From Litorimonas sp965205225 (GTDB lineage: Bacteria; Pseudomonadota; Alphaproteobacteria; Caulobacterales; Maricaulaceae): a stretch of 64,000 bases of DNA. The position numbers and the translations under genes are program-made. Location of the stretch: assembly GCA_965205225.1 (NCBI GenBank), contig CBDBFZ010000003.1, forward strand, positions 1,426,001-1,490,000. Reading direction: 5' to 3'. Positions 8,348-17,623 of the stretch are shown here, one piece after another. Within the stretch, counting starts at the first letter, position 1. Every line of letters begins with the position of its first letter. Under the pieces are notes generated by a model. The model saw only the letters and a program-made list of their open reading frames with translations. It ran no database searches and was not told the DNA's origin.

Positions 8348-9508
8348 ATGCCGGACGATGAGAAGTTCGGCTCCGAACTTGCACTTAAGCCTGCCAGCAA
8401 TGGTACGCTAGGCGAGGACCGGAGACGGGCAAAGCGACATCCGCGTCGATCCTCGAAAGAACTGAGGCGCTATAAACGGTCGCAAGCCTTTGCGGCGCTC
8501 GATCTCGGCACCAATAATTGCCGCCTCCTGATCGCGCGGAAAACCACTGACGGTTTTCGGATCATTGACAGCTATTCGAAGGTGGTTCGACTCGGACAGG
8601 GACTAGCGCACTCCGGTGAACTCGCTCAGGACAGTATGGATGCCGCCGTTGAAGCGCTGAAGATCTGCGCACGGAAGATGAAATCCAAACATGTCAAACA
8701 CTGGCGCTGTGTGGCGACTGAAGCCTGTCGCCGCGCGGGGAATGGATCGGATTTTCTGCAAAGGGTCAAGGATGAGACAGGCATAGCGCTCGAAGTCATT
8801 TCTCCGCGTGTTGAGGCGCGTTTGGCCGTCATGGGATGCCTGAAACTTGTCGATCCAACCAAAGATGTCGCTCTGGTCATCGATATTGGCGGTGGATCAA
8901 CGGAATTATCCTGGGTTGATGTGCGTAAGCTTCAGGAAGATGATAGCCCCCGCATCCATCGTCCGCCGATCAGTGCCTGGGCGTCCTTGCCTCTGGGTGT
9001 TGTCACATTGTCTGACAATGTCCCGGAGCATGACGACCGTGAGTGCTGGTATGCCGATATGAAAATGGCGGTGCGCAATGCGATCAAGGCGCAGGGGTGT
9101 GACACACGATTTGTTCGGGTCTTTGAAGAGGGCCGTGGTCATCTGATCGGGACCAGTGGGACCATCACCTCACTCGCCGGTATACATCTCAAACTTCCCT
9201 ACTATCAGCGGGCCAAGGTCGATGGCCTCTGGTTGCGGTCCCATGACGCGGTTGCTGTGGCACGTGACATGGCATCGCGATCTCCCGCAGATAGAGCCAA
9301 GGAACCCTGTATCGGAGAGGACCGCGCCCGAATGCTTGTCGCGGGCTGCGCGATCATTGACGTGATCTGTGAAATGTGGCCGTCCAAAATGATCCGGGTG
9401 GCCGATCGCGGTCTTCGTGAAGGCATGTTGATCGGCCTGATAGGATCGAAGACCAATTCTAATCAGCTCGCTTCAATGTCGAATATCGGGCGTGAGGCTG
9501 CAGAATGA
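8348..9508 (+). CDS. ppx: Exopolyphosphatase / pppGpp phosphohydrolase (Ppx/GppA)
   Basis: A 386-residue member of the ASKHA-fold Ppx/GppA family, removing phosphate from polyphosphate or converting pppGpp to ppGpp. Visible are the phosphate-1 motif ALDLGTNNCRLLI (from residue 50), ATEACRRAGN and the phosphate-2 motif DIGGGSTEL. The basic, low-complexity N-terminus (about 45 residues, rich in Arg/Lys) precedes the catalytic core. It lacks the C-terminal HD extension of the long enterobacterial forms. The stop overlaps the rlmE start as ATGA; this ppx-rlmE pair is common in alphaproteobacteria. Confidence 0.9.
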   Translation: MPDDEKFGSELALKPASNGTLGEDRRRAKRHPRRSSKELRRYKRSQAFAALDLGTNNCRLLIARKTTDGFRIIDSYSKVVRLGQGLAHSGELAQDSMDAAVEALKICARKMKSKHVKHWRCVATEACRRAGNGSDFLQRVKDETGIALEVISPRVEARLAVMGCLKLVDPTKDVALVIDIGGGSTELSWVDVRKLQEDDSPRIHRPPISAWASLPLGVVTLSDNVPEHDDRECWYADMKMAVRNAIKAQGCDTRFVRVFEEGRGHLIGTSGTITSLAGIHLKLPYYQRAKVDGLWLRSHDAVAVARDMASRSPADRAKEPCIGEDRARMLVAGCAIIDVICEMWPSKMIRVADRGLREGMLIGLIGSKTNSNQLASMSNIGREAAE

Positions 9509-10239
9509 GCGATAACCGGAAAATGAGCGGGGGCAAGCCGACGGGTGCGAAACGCACACGCCAGACCCAGCCTGAAGCCAATAATGTCACGCGTATGCTG
9601 CATAAAAAAGTGCGGTCCGCAAAAGGCCGCAAGATAAGCTCGAAACTCTGGATCGAGCGCCAAATCAATGATCCCTACGTACAGAAAGCCCGGGAATTGG
9701 GCTATCGGTCGCGGGCGGCCTTCAAACTCGAAGATCTGGATGATAAATATCAACTGATTGGCAAGGATGCGCTGATCGTCGATCTGGGCTGTGCACCGGG
9801 TGGATGGATGCAGGCAGCCTTCCAACGGGGCGCCAAACGCATTGTGGGCATTGATATTCTGCCCGTTGATGCGGTTCCAAACGCCGAAGTTCTGCATCTC
9901 GATTTCATGGCGGAAGATGCGCCCGATCAACTCAAGGCCCATCTTGACCGGGCGCCTGACCTTGTCATGTCCGATCTGGCTCAGAATACGACAGGTCATA
10001 AACAGACCGATCATCTGAAAACGGTCGCTCTCGTCGAGGCCGCGGCGGAATTTGCAATGGATGTACTCGCTCCGGGGGGATATTTTGTCACCAAGGTCTT
10101 CCAGGGCGGGACGGAAGAAAGATTTTTGAAACGGCTCAAAGCCCGGTTTGACTTTGTAAGACATGCCAAACCTGCCAGTTCCCGCAAGGGCTCACCGGAG
10201 ATCTATCTTGTGGCAATGGGCTTTCGCGACTCCCTTTAG
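9505..10239 (+). CDS. rlmE: 23S rRNA 2'-O-ribose U2552 methyltransferase RlmE (FtsJ/RrmJ)
   Basis: A 244-residue FtsJ-fold methyltransferase acting on U2552 in the A-loop of 23S rRNA. The region YRSRAAFKLEDLDDKY contains the catalytic Lys74 of the K-D-K-E tetrad. The SAM-binding motif is VDLGCAPGGW (92-101), the catalytic Asp is in MSDLAQNTTGHKQTDH, and the second Lys is in GYFVTKVFQGG. The basic tail of about 45 residues at the N-terminus is usual for alphaproteobacterial versions. Coupled to ppx by ATGA overlap. Confidence 0.94.
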   Translation: MSDNRKMSGGKPTGAKRTRQTQPEANNVTRMLHKKVRSAKGRKISSKLWIERQINDPYVQKARELGYRSRAAFKLEDLDDKYQLIGKDALIVDLGCAPGGWMQAAFQRGAKRIVGIDILPVDAVPNAEVLHLDFMAEDAPDQLKAHLDRAPDLVMSDLAQNTTGHKQTDHLKTVALVEAAAEFAMDVLAPGGYFVTKVFQGGTEERFLKRLKARFDFVRHAKPASSRKGSPEIYLVAMGFRDSL

Positions 10240-10299
10240 CGTTTGCGACTCATCTCGACCCCTGATAGGGGCAGCTCGCAAATGGAACGGAGACTCCTG

Positions 10300-11757
10300 A
10301 TGGAGATTCGAGAAGGCCTGACCTTCGATGACGTCCTGCTGCAACCCCAGGCGTCCGATATTGTCCCCGCGCAAGCGCAGCTGAATACGCGGCTCACGCG
10401 CGGTATTAGCATGAACGTGCCTTTGATCAGCGCGGCCATGGATACCGTCACGGAAGCTCCGCTCGCCATCGCTATGGCGCAGATTGGAGGCATTGGCGTT
10501 GTCCATCGCAATCTGACGATTGACGAACAGGCCGAAGAAGTCCGCAAGGTCAAACGCTATGAAGCCGGTATGGTCGTCAACCCCGTGACAATTGCACCAG
10601 ACGCGACCCGCGCAGAACTCGCGGCCCTTGGCAAGCGCCATAATGTCTCCGGTTTGCCCGTCACTGAGAAGGACGGCAAGCTTGTCGGAATCATCACCAA
10701 CCGGGATGTCCGCTTTGCCGATGATCCGACGCAACTCGTCCGTGACCTGATGACGACGGATCTGGTCACGGCGAAAGTCGGAGTAACACAAGCTGAAGCC
10801 CGAACTCTCCTGCATAACCACCGGATTGAGAAGCTGATTGCTGTCGATGATAATTTTCGCTGCGTCGGTCTGATCACGGTCAAGGATATGGAAAAGGCGG
10901 AAAACTTCCCCAATGCGTGTAAGGACGGGTCCGGCAGTCTGCGCGTCGCAGCGGCCTCCACGGTCGGTGATGCAGGCTATGACCGCGCTGTAGCCTTGAT
11001 TGAGGCGGGTGTGGACGCTTTGGTGATCGATACGGCTCATGGACACAGTTCAGCCGTTGGTGCACAGGTCAGGCGGATCAAGGCCGCCTATCCCGACACA
11101 CAGGTCATTGTTGGCAACATCGCGACAGAAGCGGCGGCTCAGGACCTGATCGATGCGGGCGCAGATGCGCTAAAGGTCGGTATTGGGCCGGGTTCGATCT
11201 GTACAACCCGGATTGTTTCTGGCGTCGGCGTACCTCAGCTCACGGCGATCATCGATGCGTGCAAGGCTGCGACTAAGGCCGGCGTTCCAGTTATTGCGGA
11301 TGGCGGTATCAAATATTCTGGCGATATGGCCAAGGCTCTCGCAGCCGGGGCTGACTCAACTATGGTCGGATCACTGCTCGCCGGTACGGAAGAAGCCCCC
11401 GGCGAAGTATTTCTCTATCAGGGGCGTCAGTATAAAGCCTATCGCGGCATGGGATCCATTGCCGCCATGGCCCGCGGGTCTGCCGACCGCTATTTCCAGA
11501 AAGAAGTGTCTGACTCGATGAAGCTGGTGCCTGAGGGGATCGAAGGCCGTGTCGCGTATAAAGGCCCGGTTGGACCGATCCTGCATCAGTTGCTGGGCGG
11601 CATCCGGGCATCGATGGGATATATTGGATCCGAGACAATTGCGGACTTCCACAAGAATGCTGAATTCGTCCGAATTACGGGGTCTGGATTGCATGAAAGT
11701 CATGTACATGACGTCCACATCGCCCGCGAAGCCCCCAACTATTCGATGCCCGGATGA
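10300..11757 (+). CDS. guaB: Inosine-5'-monophosphate dehydrogenase
   Basis: A 485-residue NAD-dependent enzyme oxidising IMP to XMP, the first committed step to GMP. It shows LTFDDVLLQP at the N-terminus, two CBS domains in the middle (about 90-200), the catalytic Cys loop GIGPGSICTTRIVSGVG, and the flap region with YRGMGSIAAM. Start at 10300 (MEIREGLTF) is preferred over ATGs at 10243 and 10282 because it matches family N-termini and is preceded by acggag. First of the guanine cluster guaB-rsmB-guaA. Confidence 0.96.
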   Translation: MEIREGLTFDDVLLQPQASDIVPAQAQLNTRLTRGISMNVPLISAAMDTVTEAPLAIAMAQIGGIGVVHRNLTIDEQAEEVRKVKRYEAGMVVNPVTIAPDATRAELAALGKRHNVSGLPVTEKDGKLVGIITNRDVRFADDPTQLVRDLMTTDLVTAKVGVTQAEARTLLHNHRIEKLIAVDDNFRCVGLITVKDMEKAENFPNACKDGSGSLRVAAASTVGDAGYDRAVALIEAGVDALVIDTAHGHSSAVGAQVRRIKAAYPDTQVIVGNIATEAAAQDLIDAGADALKVGIGPGSICTTRIVSGVGVPQLTAIIDACKAATKAGVPVIADGGIKYSGDMAKALAAGADSTMVGSLLAGTEEAPGEVFLYQGRQYKAYRGMGSIAAMARGSADRYFQKEVSDSMKLVPEGIEGRVAYKGPVGPILHQLLGGIRASMGYIGSETIADFHKNAEFVRITGSGLHESHVHDVHIAREAPNYSMPG

Positions 11758-11770
11758 CGCAGTTTAGACC

Positions 11771-13048
11771 GTGAAACTGGGCGGGCGGATCGCAGCCGCG
11801 CAGGAGGTTCTGCACGATATCGGTACCCGTCGGACACCTGCGGCCTTGGCCTTACGTGATTGGGCGAAGTCCCATCGTTTTGCGGGATCTAAGGACCGGG
11901 CGGCCATTGGAAACATTGTCTATGATGCGCTACGTCACCGCAGTAGTTTTGTCTACCGAATGGATGATAACAGCCCGCGTGCCTTGGCGCTTGCTGGCGC
12001 TGTGTGGGGTTGTGGCGTTTCGCTCGAGCAACTGGATTTTGATGTTGAGGATCGGTATTCGCCGCCACCCCTCTCTGAATCAGAGCGGGCGTTGATCAGG
12101 GGCAAGATCAACCTCTCGGATGCGCCTGATTGGATTCAGGCTGATGTGCCTGAATGGCTGTGGCCCGCTTTCAAGAACAATTTCACCGATGATTCTATCG
12201 CCGAGGGGCAGGCGCTGTCAAAGCGCCCACCGCTGGATATGCGCGTCAATACGCTGAAAGCGCAACGCTCTGATATCGACACCGAGGCGCTGCCAACGCC
12301 GCTCTCTCCGATTGGGTTGCGCCATCTACCCGTCGATGGCTTTGGCCGTCATCCGGACGTACAATCGACAGCGGATTATCAGCGCGGCAAAATCGAAATA
12401 CAGGATGAAGGCAGTCAGCTCGTCAGTCTGCTCTGCGCCGCACAACCAGGCGACAAAGTGCTAGATTACTGCGCCGGTGGAGGCGGGAAGTCCCTGGCGC
12501 TAGCCGGCGATATGGGTAATCGTGGCGAACTTTATGCTTATGATATTGATAAGCGCCGTCTGGCACCGACCTGGCAGCGCTCAGATCGGTCCGGGGCCTC
12601 GATCATTGAGGTGATCGCACCGCCGGCCGAGACTCTGCCGGGTTTGAAAGGCTCAATAGACCGGGTTTTAATTGATGCACCCTGCACGGGGATGGGTGCA
12701 TGGCGGCGCAAGCCAGATGCGAAATGGCGCCTGACTGAAAATGCGCTCGAACGGCGCCGTAATGAACAGGTTACTGTCTTGGATCAGGGGTCGAAATTTG
12801 TTCGGCTCGGTGGATTCCTGTTCTACGTCACCTGTTCGATGCTGGCAGAGGAAAATGAGGCACAGGTTTATGCCTTTCTTGAGCGCAACAAAGGGTTCTC
12901 ACTCTTGAGCGCCGGAGAAGTGTTTGAGGAACGGTTTGGTGTGGATGGCCCTAAACCCTGGTCCGAAGACGGGCTGACCCTGACAATGACGCCAGGATCG
13001 ACCAGTACAGACGGATTTTTCTTCGCAGTGATGGAACGTAGCCAATGA
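11771..13048 (+). CDS. rsmB: RsmB/NOP2-family rRNA (cytosine-5) methyltransferase
   Basis: A 425-residue SAM-dependent RNA m5C methyltransferase. An N-terminal NusB-like region (about 1-130) precedes the Rossmann methyltransferase. SAM motif LDYCAGGGGKSLALAG, catalytic motif IV DAPCTGMG with Cys305, and motif VI VTCSM with Cys355 give the two-Cys arrangement of the family. It starts with GTG at 11771, 13 nt after guaB. It overlaps guaA by ATGA. RsmB (C967 of 16S rRNA) is the likeliest target, but the exact site is inferred. Confidence 0.85.
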   Translation: MKLGGRIAAAQEVLHDIGTRRTPAALALRDWAKSHRFAGSKDRAAIGNIVYDALRHRSSFVYRMDDNSPRALALAGAVWGCGVSLEQLDFDVEDRYSPPPLSESERALIRGKINLSDAPDWIQADVPEWLWPAFKNNFTDDSIAEGQALSKRPPLDMRVNTLKAQRSDIDTEALPTPLSPIGLRHLPVDGFGRHPDVQSTADYQRGKIEIQDEGSQLVSLLCAAQPGDKVLDYCAGGGGKSLALAGDMGNRGELYAYDIDKRRLAPTWQRSDRSGASIIEVIAPPAETLPGLKGSIDRVLIDAPCTGMGAWRRKPDAKWRLTENALERRRNEQVTVLDQGSKFVRLGGFLFYVTCSMLAEENEAQVYAFLERNKGFSLLSAGEVFEERFGVDGPKPWSEDGLTLTMTPGSTSTDGFFFAVMERSQ

Positions 13049-14616
13049 GTGAGCAGCACGAGGACATCATTCAGCAGCATGAAAGGCTGTTGATTGTCGA
13101 TTTCGGGTCACAGGTAACCAAGCTGATTGCCCGACGTGTCCGCGAAAGCGGCGTATATTCGGAAATCCATCCCTTCAACAAGGTCGACGCCGATTTTCTG
13201 ACTCAGTTCATGCCCAAAGCGATCATCCTGTCGGGGGGGCCATCCAGTGTTGCGGATGCAGGCAGTCCCCGCGCGGATGCGTGTATTTTTGAACTCGGGC
13301 TTCCTGTTTTGGGGATTTGCTATGGTCAGCAGGTAATGGCGACCCAGCTCGGCGGGATTGTCGAGAAATCCGATGAGCAGGAGTTTGGCCGGGCCTATCT
13401 TGAGAAGACGGGGAATTCGCCGATCTTCAATGGTTTGACGGATCGCGAACAGGTCTGGATGAGCCACGGCGATCGCGTGAGTGATATGCCGGATGGATTT
13501 GAAATTATTGCGAAAAGTCCAAACGCGCTGCTGGCCGCCATCGCGGATGAGGCGCGTCAGTTTTATGGTGTTCAGTTCCACCCTGAAGTTGTCCATACGG
13601 AAAATGGGGCCCTTATTCTGCGGAACTTTACGCACGACATTGCAGGATTTGACGGCGACTGGACCATGGCCGCATTTAAGGATGAGATGATCCAGTCAGT
13701 GCGCGACCAGGTCGGCGACGGCAAAGTCCTTTGCGGATTGTCCGGCGGGGTCGACAGCTCGGTCGCTGCCGTTCTGATCCATGAAGCGATCAGCGATCAG
13801 CTGACCTGCGTCTATGTTGATACGGGCATGATGCGCAAAGGTGAGAGTGATCAGGTGACGGCTCTGTTCCGCGACTATTATGACATTAACCTGATCCATG
13901 TGGATGCCGGCGATGAATTTCTCGGCTTGCTGGACGGCGTTTCCGACCCAGAACGCAAACGCAAGATTATCGGTGGAGCCTTCATTGATATTTTTGAGCG
14001 CGAAGCCAAGAAAATTGGTGGTATTAAGTTTCTGGCGCAAGGAACACTCTATCCAGATGTGATCGAATCCGTGTCCTTTGACGGCGGGCCATCCGTTACA
14101 ATCAAGTCTCATCATAATGTCGGCGGGCTACCCGAGCGTATGGATCTGGAACTGGTCGAACCGCTGCGGGAGTTGTTTAAGGACGAGGTGAGGGCGCTCG
14201 GTCGTGAATTGGGCTTGCATGCTGACTGTGTGGACCGTCATCCGTTCCCCGGTCCAGGGCTCGCCATCCGGTGTCCGGGGGAGATCACGAAAGACCGCCT
14301 TGATATCCTGCGCGAAGCCGATGCGATCTATCTCGATCAGATCCGCAAGCATGGACTCTATGGGAAAATCTGGCAGGCTTTTACGGTTTTGCTGCCCGTT
14401 CAAACAGTTGGCGTCATGGGCGATAGCCGGACATATGATTTCGTCCTGGCGCTGCGTGCGGTCACGTCAACAGATGGGATGACGGCGGATTATTACCCGT
14501 ATTCGCATGAATTTCTGGGCGAGACAGCCACGCGGATCATCAATGAGGTCCGCGGCGTAAACCGGGTTGTCTATGACGTGACATCAAAACCACCCGGAAC
14601 AATTGAATGGGAATAG
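13045..14616 (+). CDS. guaA: GMP synthase (glutamine-hydrolysing)
   Basis: A 523-residue enzyme making GMP from XMP, ATP and glutamine. The N-terminal class I glutamine amidotransferase has nucleophile Cys92 in GICYGQQVMA and the His in GVQFHPEV. The ATP pyrophosphatase domain begins GLSGGVDSSVAAVL, and the C-terminal dimerisation domain contains HPFPGPGLAIR and ends in KPPGTIEWE. Full length. Coupled to rsmB by ATGA, completing the XMP to GMP step beside guaB. Convergent with the helicase gene 28 nt away. Confidence 0.97.
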   Translation: MSEQHEDIIQQHERLLIVDFGSQVTKLIARRVRESGVYSEIHPFNKVDADFLTQFMPKAIILSGGPSSVADAGSPRADACIFELGLPVLGICYGQQVMATQLGGIVEKSDEQEFGRAYLEKTGNSPIFNGLTDREQVWMSHGDRVSDMPDGFEIIAKSPNALLAAIADEARQFYGVQFHPEVVHTENGALILRNFTHDIAGFDGDWTMAAFKDEMIQSVRDQVGDGKVLCGLSGGVDSSVAAVLIHEAISDQLTCVYVDTGMMRKGESDQVTALFRDYYDINLIHVDAGDEFLGLLDGVSDPERKRKIIGGAFIDIFEREAKKIGGIKFLAQGTLYPDVIESVSFDGGPSVTIKSHHNVGGLPERMDLELVEPLRELFKDEVRALGRELGLHADCVDRHPFPGPGLAIRCPGEITKDRLDILREADAIYLDQIRKHGLYGKIWQAFTVLLPVQTVGVMGDSRTYDFVLALRAVTSTDGMTADYYPYSHEFLGETATRIINEVRGVNRVVYDVTSKPPGTIEWE

Positions 14617-14644
14617 GACGCTTAAAGCGCTCATTCAGAAGTTT

Positions 14645-16288
14645 TCAACGAGGCGAATTGTTGAAAAAGGCTGGCATATCGCCGCCAAAACCCATCGAGC
14701 CGTTTTTACCGCCTTTTGAGCCGTCCTTTTTCGACTGGGATAACCCGCTTTGCCGCCCTTGGGATGAGCTCCGTTTCGGTGCGCGGGAAGTTTCCTCGGC
14801 TTGCGTATTGCGCAGCGTGTTATCCGAAGATGTCTCGTTTTTTCGCGCGGGTGCTTTTCGGGTTCGCTGAGCTTTGGGTTTCTCCTGCGGCTTGGCTTCA
14901 GCTTTGGGAGCGTCGTCACGTTTCGGCGCCGTATTATTGTGCCGGTTCGTACCCCCGCTGGACTCGCTACGGCTGCGACCGGAAGATCGAAGTGATGACG
15001 ACCTGCCCGATGAGCGGCCCCGTCCACCGCGACCTTCTCGGGAGAAATTTTCAATGTTCGGAACTTCGATTTCTTCAATCGAATCCTTGTTGATCAAATT
15101 TAGAATATTTTCATAAGTTTTTGAATCCAAAGGAGAAACGATCATGATCGTCTCGCCTTCTCGTCCCGCGCGTCCCGTTCGACCGATGCGGTGAATATAG
15201 TCTTCGCTGTGAAACGGAACGTCATAATTGAAGACGTGACTGACTGAGGAGACATCCAGTCCGCGCGCGGCAACATTAGACGCGATGAGATATTTGATCT
15301 CTCCAGCTTTGAACCGATCCAGAGTCTTAGTGCGCAGACTTTGCGCCAGATCGCTATGAATCGGTTCAGCGTTGAGCCCATGCTTATTCAAGGACTTTGC
15401 TACAACATCGACGTCGCGTTTGCGGTTGCAAAAAACAATGCCGCTATCGATGTCTTCCTGTTCCATGATCCAGCGTAGCACTATGCGTTTGACCTTTGAA
15501 TCGCCAGATGGTGTCCTGATGATGCGTTGACGTACGGTCGCAGCGGTCGCGTTACGCCGCGCCACCTGGATCGTGACGGGTTGGTGCATGAACTGATCAA
15601 CCAAGCGTTTGATTTCCGGTGGCATGGTCGCAGAGAAGAAGAGAACCTGACGGGTGAAGGGGGTAATCTCGAAAATACGCTCAATATCCGGGATAAACCC
15701 CATATCGAGCATCCGATCGGCTTCGTCGACAACAAGCGTTTGAACAGCTGTCATCAGGATTTTCCCACGCTCGAACTGATCGAGAAGGCGGCCCGGCGTC
15801 GCAATCAGAATATCAACACCCTTGGTCAGTTTCCGGTTCTGCTGGGCGAAGGATACGCCGCCAATCAGCAGAGCCATTTCCAGCTTCAGATATTTACTGT
15901 AGCTTTTTACATCCTCCGCGACTTGAGCGGCCAGTTCACGCGTCGGACAGACGATAAGGCACCGCGGCATCCGCGCCCGGGCGCGTCCCTTTGCAAGTTT
16001 GTGCATCGTTGGAAGCGTGAAAGCGCCAGTCTTGCCGGTGCCGGTCTGGGCAATACCCAGAACATCGCGATTTTGCATGGTGGCAGGAATGGTCTGAGCC
16101 TGAATAGGCGTAGGTGTTGCGTAGCCGATATCGTCCAGCGCTTTAAGGATTTTGGCGTCTAGGCCAAGCTCGGAGAAAGTCATCTCAACAGGTTCGTCTG
16201 GCGAGATTTCGGTCAGGGCGTCTTTGGAGCTCACGTTGGCGGTCTTTCGGGCCAGGCGCCGAGCATCATCGGTTTTGATGCGCGGCAT
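14645..16288 (-). CDS. DEAD-box ATP-dependent RNA helicase (RhlE-like)
   Basis: A 547-residue RNA helicase. In order: Q motif (FSELGLDAKILKALDDIGY), Walker A AQTGTGKT, PTRELAAQV, DEAD in VDEADRMLDMGF, SAT, ARGLD, and HRIGRTGRAG. The last 150 residues are an Arg/Ser/Gly-rich then Lys/Ala-rich low-complexity RNA-binding tail typical of RhlE types. Start at 16288 (MPRIKTDD) is chosen; the open frame reaches 16357, but that part would encode a small hairpin (16324-16340) and has no family similarity. It follows the amidohydrolase pair on the same strand. Confidence 0.92.
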   Translation of the reverse strand: MPRIKTDDARRLARKTANVSSKDALTEISPDEPVEMTFSELGLDAKILKALDDIGYATPTPIQAQTIPATMQNRDVLGIAQTGTGKTGAFTLPTMHKLAKGRARARMPRCLIVCPTRELAAQVAEDVKSYSKYLKLEMALLIGGVSFAQQNRKLTKGVDILIATPGRLLDQFERGKILMTAVQTLVVDEADRMLDMGFIPDIERIFEITPFTRQVLFFSATMPPEIKRLVDQFMHQPVTIQVARRNATAATVRQRIIRTPSGDSKVKRIVLRWIMEQEDIDSGIVFCNRKRDVDVVAKSLNKHGLNAEPIHSDLAQSLRTKTLDRFKAGEIKYLIASNVAARGLDVSSVSHVFNYDVPFHSEDYIHRIGRTGRAGREGETIMIVSPLDSKTYENILNLINKDSIEEIEVPNIENFSREGRGGRGRSSGRSSSLRSSGRSRSESSGGTNRHNNTAPKRDDAPKAEAKPQEKPKAQRTRKAPARKNETSSDNTLRNTQAEETSRAPKRSSSQGRQSGLSQSKKDGSKGGKNGSMGFGGDMPAFFNNSPR

Positions 16289-16323
16289 CGCATGCGACTC
16301 ACGCACGCACCTCTCAGGCCCGC

Positions 16324-16340
16324 GCACCCTACACGGGTGC
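16324..16340 (-). promoter_or_regulatory. Hairpin in the leader of the DEAD-box helicase gene
   Basis: gcaccc and gggtgc are separated by five bases, giving a 6-bp stem 36-52 nt before the chosen start. There is no U-run, so it is not a typical terminator of the upstream amidohydrolase. It could be a 5' leader structure or have no role. Confidence 0.25.
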
Positions 16341-16375
16341 TGCGTATAATCAAGCATCGCTGTAAGCTTTGACCG

Positions 16376-17623
16376 CTAGCGATATTTATACGGACGATCA
16401 TCCTCAGCCAGCGGATTATACCGATCACGAAGGGCCGTCATGCGGGATTCAAGCGATAACGCTTCGCCGTCCTTATACATGGCAACAGGCGCAGATGAGG
16501 CTTCCAGCGGATCGCCGTCCCAGACCACCAATGAGGCGGCATTTCCAGCCCGTATGTTGCCTAAATCCACACCGAACCAACGCGCCGGCGTACCGAGTAT
16601 CGCTTCCAGCGCGGCACTGCGCGGCAGGCCGTGACCGACCGCATTGCCAGCATGTTGCGCCAGACTCCCCGCCTTAACCACGCCAAGTCCCGACAGTCCG
16701 CCGATTGCGTAGTCCACACCTGCGGCCTCCAGAAATAAGACATTGTAATAGGACGCGTTGAGGGAGTCGAAACTGCTGGGCAGGTTTTCGAAGGGATCAA
16801 TAATGACTTTGATACCAGCGTCCGCAATTTGAGCGACGACAAGATGCGCTTCTTCAGCTCCAATTACGATAATGTCGAGGTTGGCGAAATCCGCCTTGAG
16901 CGCGACAAGCGACAGCAGATCCGATGCGCGGCTGGCCGAAACCATGAGCGGGATACGGCCTGCCAGAACGCGGCGAAGCGCCTGGGCATCGCGGCGACGC
17001 AGGACATCGCCTTCATCCTGAGTGAGGAAATCTCGGCGAACATCGGCGAGTGCGCCGCGTAACTGTGCCATCGCTGCCGCGCGGGATCCACCTGCGAGCC
17101 GCGCACCCGTCTCGCCCAAGGCAACATGGACGAAGGCATCGCCATCAAGGATGGAGTCATCGGATCCATCCAGACTGGCCACCAGTCCTGTCCCGCCGAA
17201 AATTGTATCTCCGGTCGGGTTCGGGACAATTGCCGCATACATTACGCCGCGTCGACGCGCATTCGCGACATGCGCCGCACGGGGGTTGAAAGAATCTGCA
17301 GCCTGGAGCGATGCGGATGCCAAATCCGTATTCGCGCTGATATCATTCGTCGCACTTTCAGCCTCGACGTCGACCAAACCGAGCGTCGATCTGGATGCGA
17401 TCATGCCAGGCGACACCCAGAGCCCGGCCATTACCTCTGCGCCATCAGGTGCCATGAGTGCGTCACCAATAGTCGTAATCTGACCATCATTCATGATGAT
17501 GTCAGCCGTGCGCTCCATCCCATTGGGCGCTATCACGGTGGCATCGTCCAGGAACAGAGTTTGCGCGAAAGCCGAGGAGGCGGCGAGCAGAGCCGTGGCG
17601 ATTGTAAGAAGAAAATGTTTCAT
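16376..17623 (-). CDS. Exported amidohydrolase-like protein lacking metal ligands
   Basis: A 415-residue protein with a Sec signal peptide (about 20 residues, ending ASSAFAQ). It has the beta-sandwich of the amidohydrolase superfamily at both ends (C-terminal GNIRAGNAASLVVWDGDPLE). Where active enzymes have PGxIDxHxHxG it reads SPGMIASRSTLGLVDVEAE, so the metal-binding His pair is absent. Such proteins commonly sit next to a canonical partner, and here the ATG overlaps the stop of the upstream amidohydrolase gene (ATGA). Probably a periplasmic pseudoenzyme or partner subunit; substrate unknown. Confidence 0.8.
   Translation of the reverse strand: MKHFLLTIATALLAASSAFAQTLFLDDATVIAPNGMERTADIIMNDGQITTIGDALMAPDGAEVMAGLWVSPGMIASRSTLGLVDVEAESATNDISANTDLASASLQAADSFNPRAAHVANARRRGVMYAAIVPNPTGDTIFGGTGLVASLDGSDDSILDGDAFVHVALGETGARLAGGSRAAAMAQLRGALADVRRDFLTQDEGDVLRRRDAQALRRVLAGRIPLMVSASRASDLLSLVALKADFANLDIIVIGAEEAHLVVAQIADAGIKVIIDPFENLPSSFDSLNASYYNVLFLEAAGVDYAIGGLSGLGVVKAGSLAQHAGNAVGHGLPRSAALEAILGTPARWFGVDLGNIRAGNAASLVVWDGDPLEASSAPVAMYKDGEALSLESRMTALRDRYNPLAEDDRPYKYR

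Noticed and set aside
14600..14645. Terminator between guaA and the helicase gene (gcttaaagc)
   Set aside because: The palindrome leaves a one-base loop and has no U-run on either strand.
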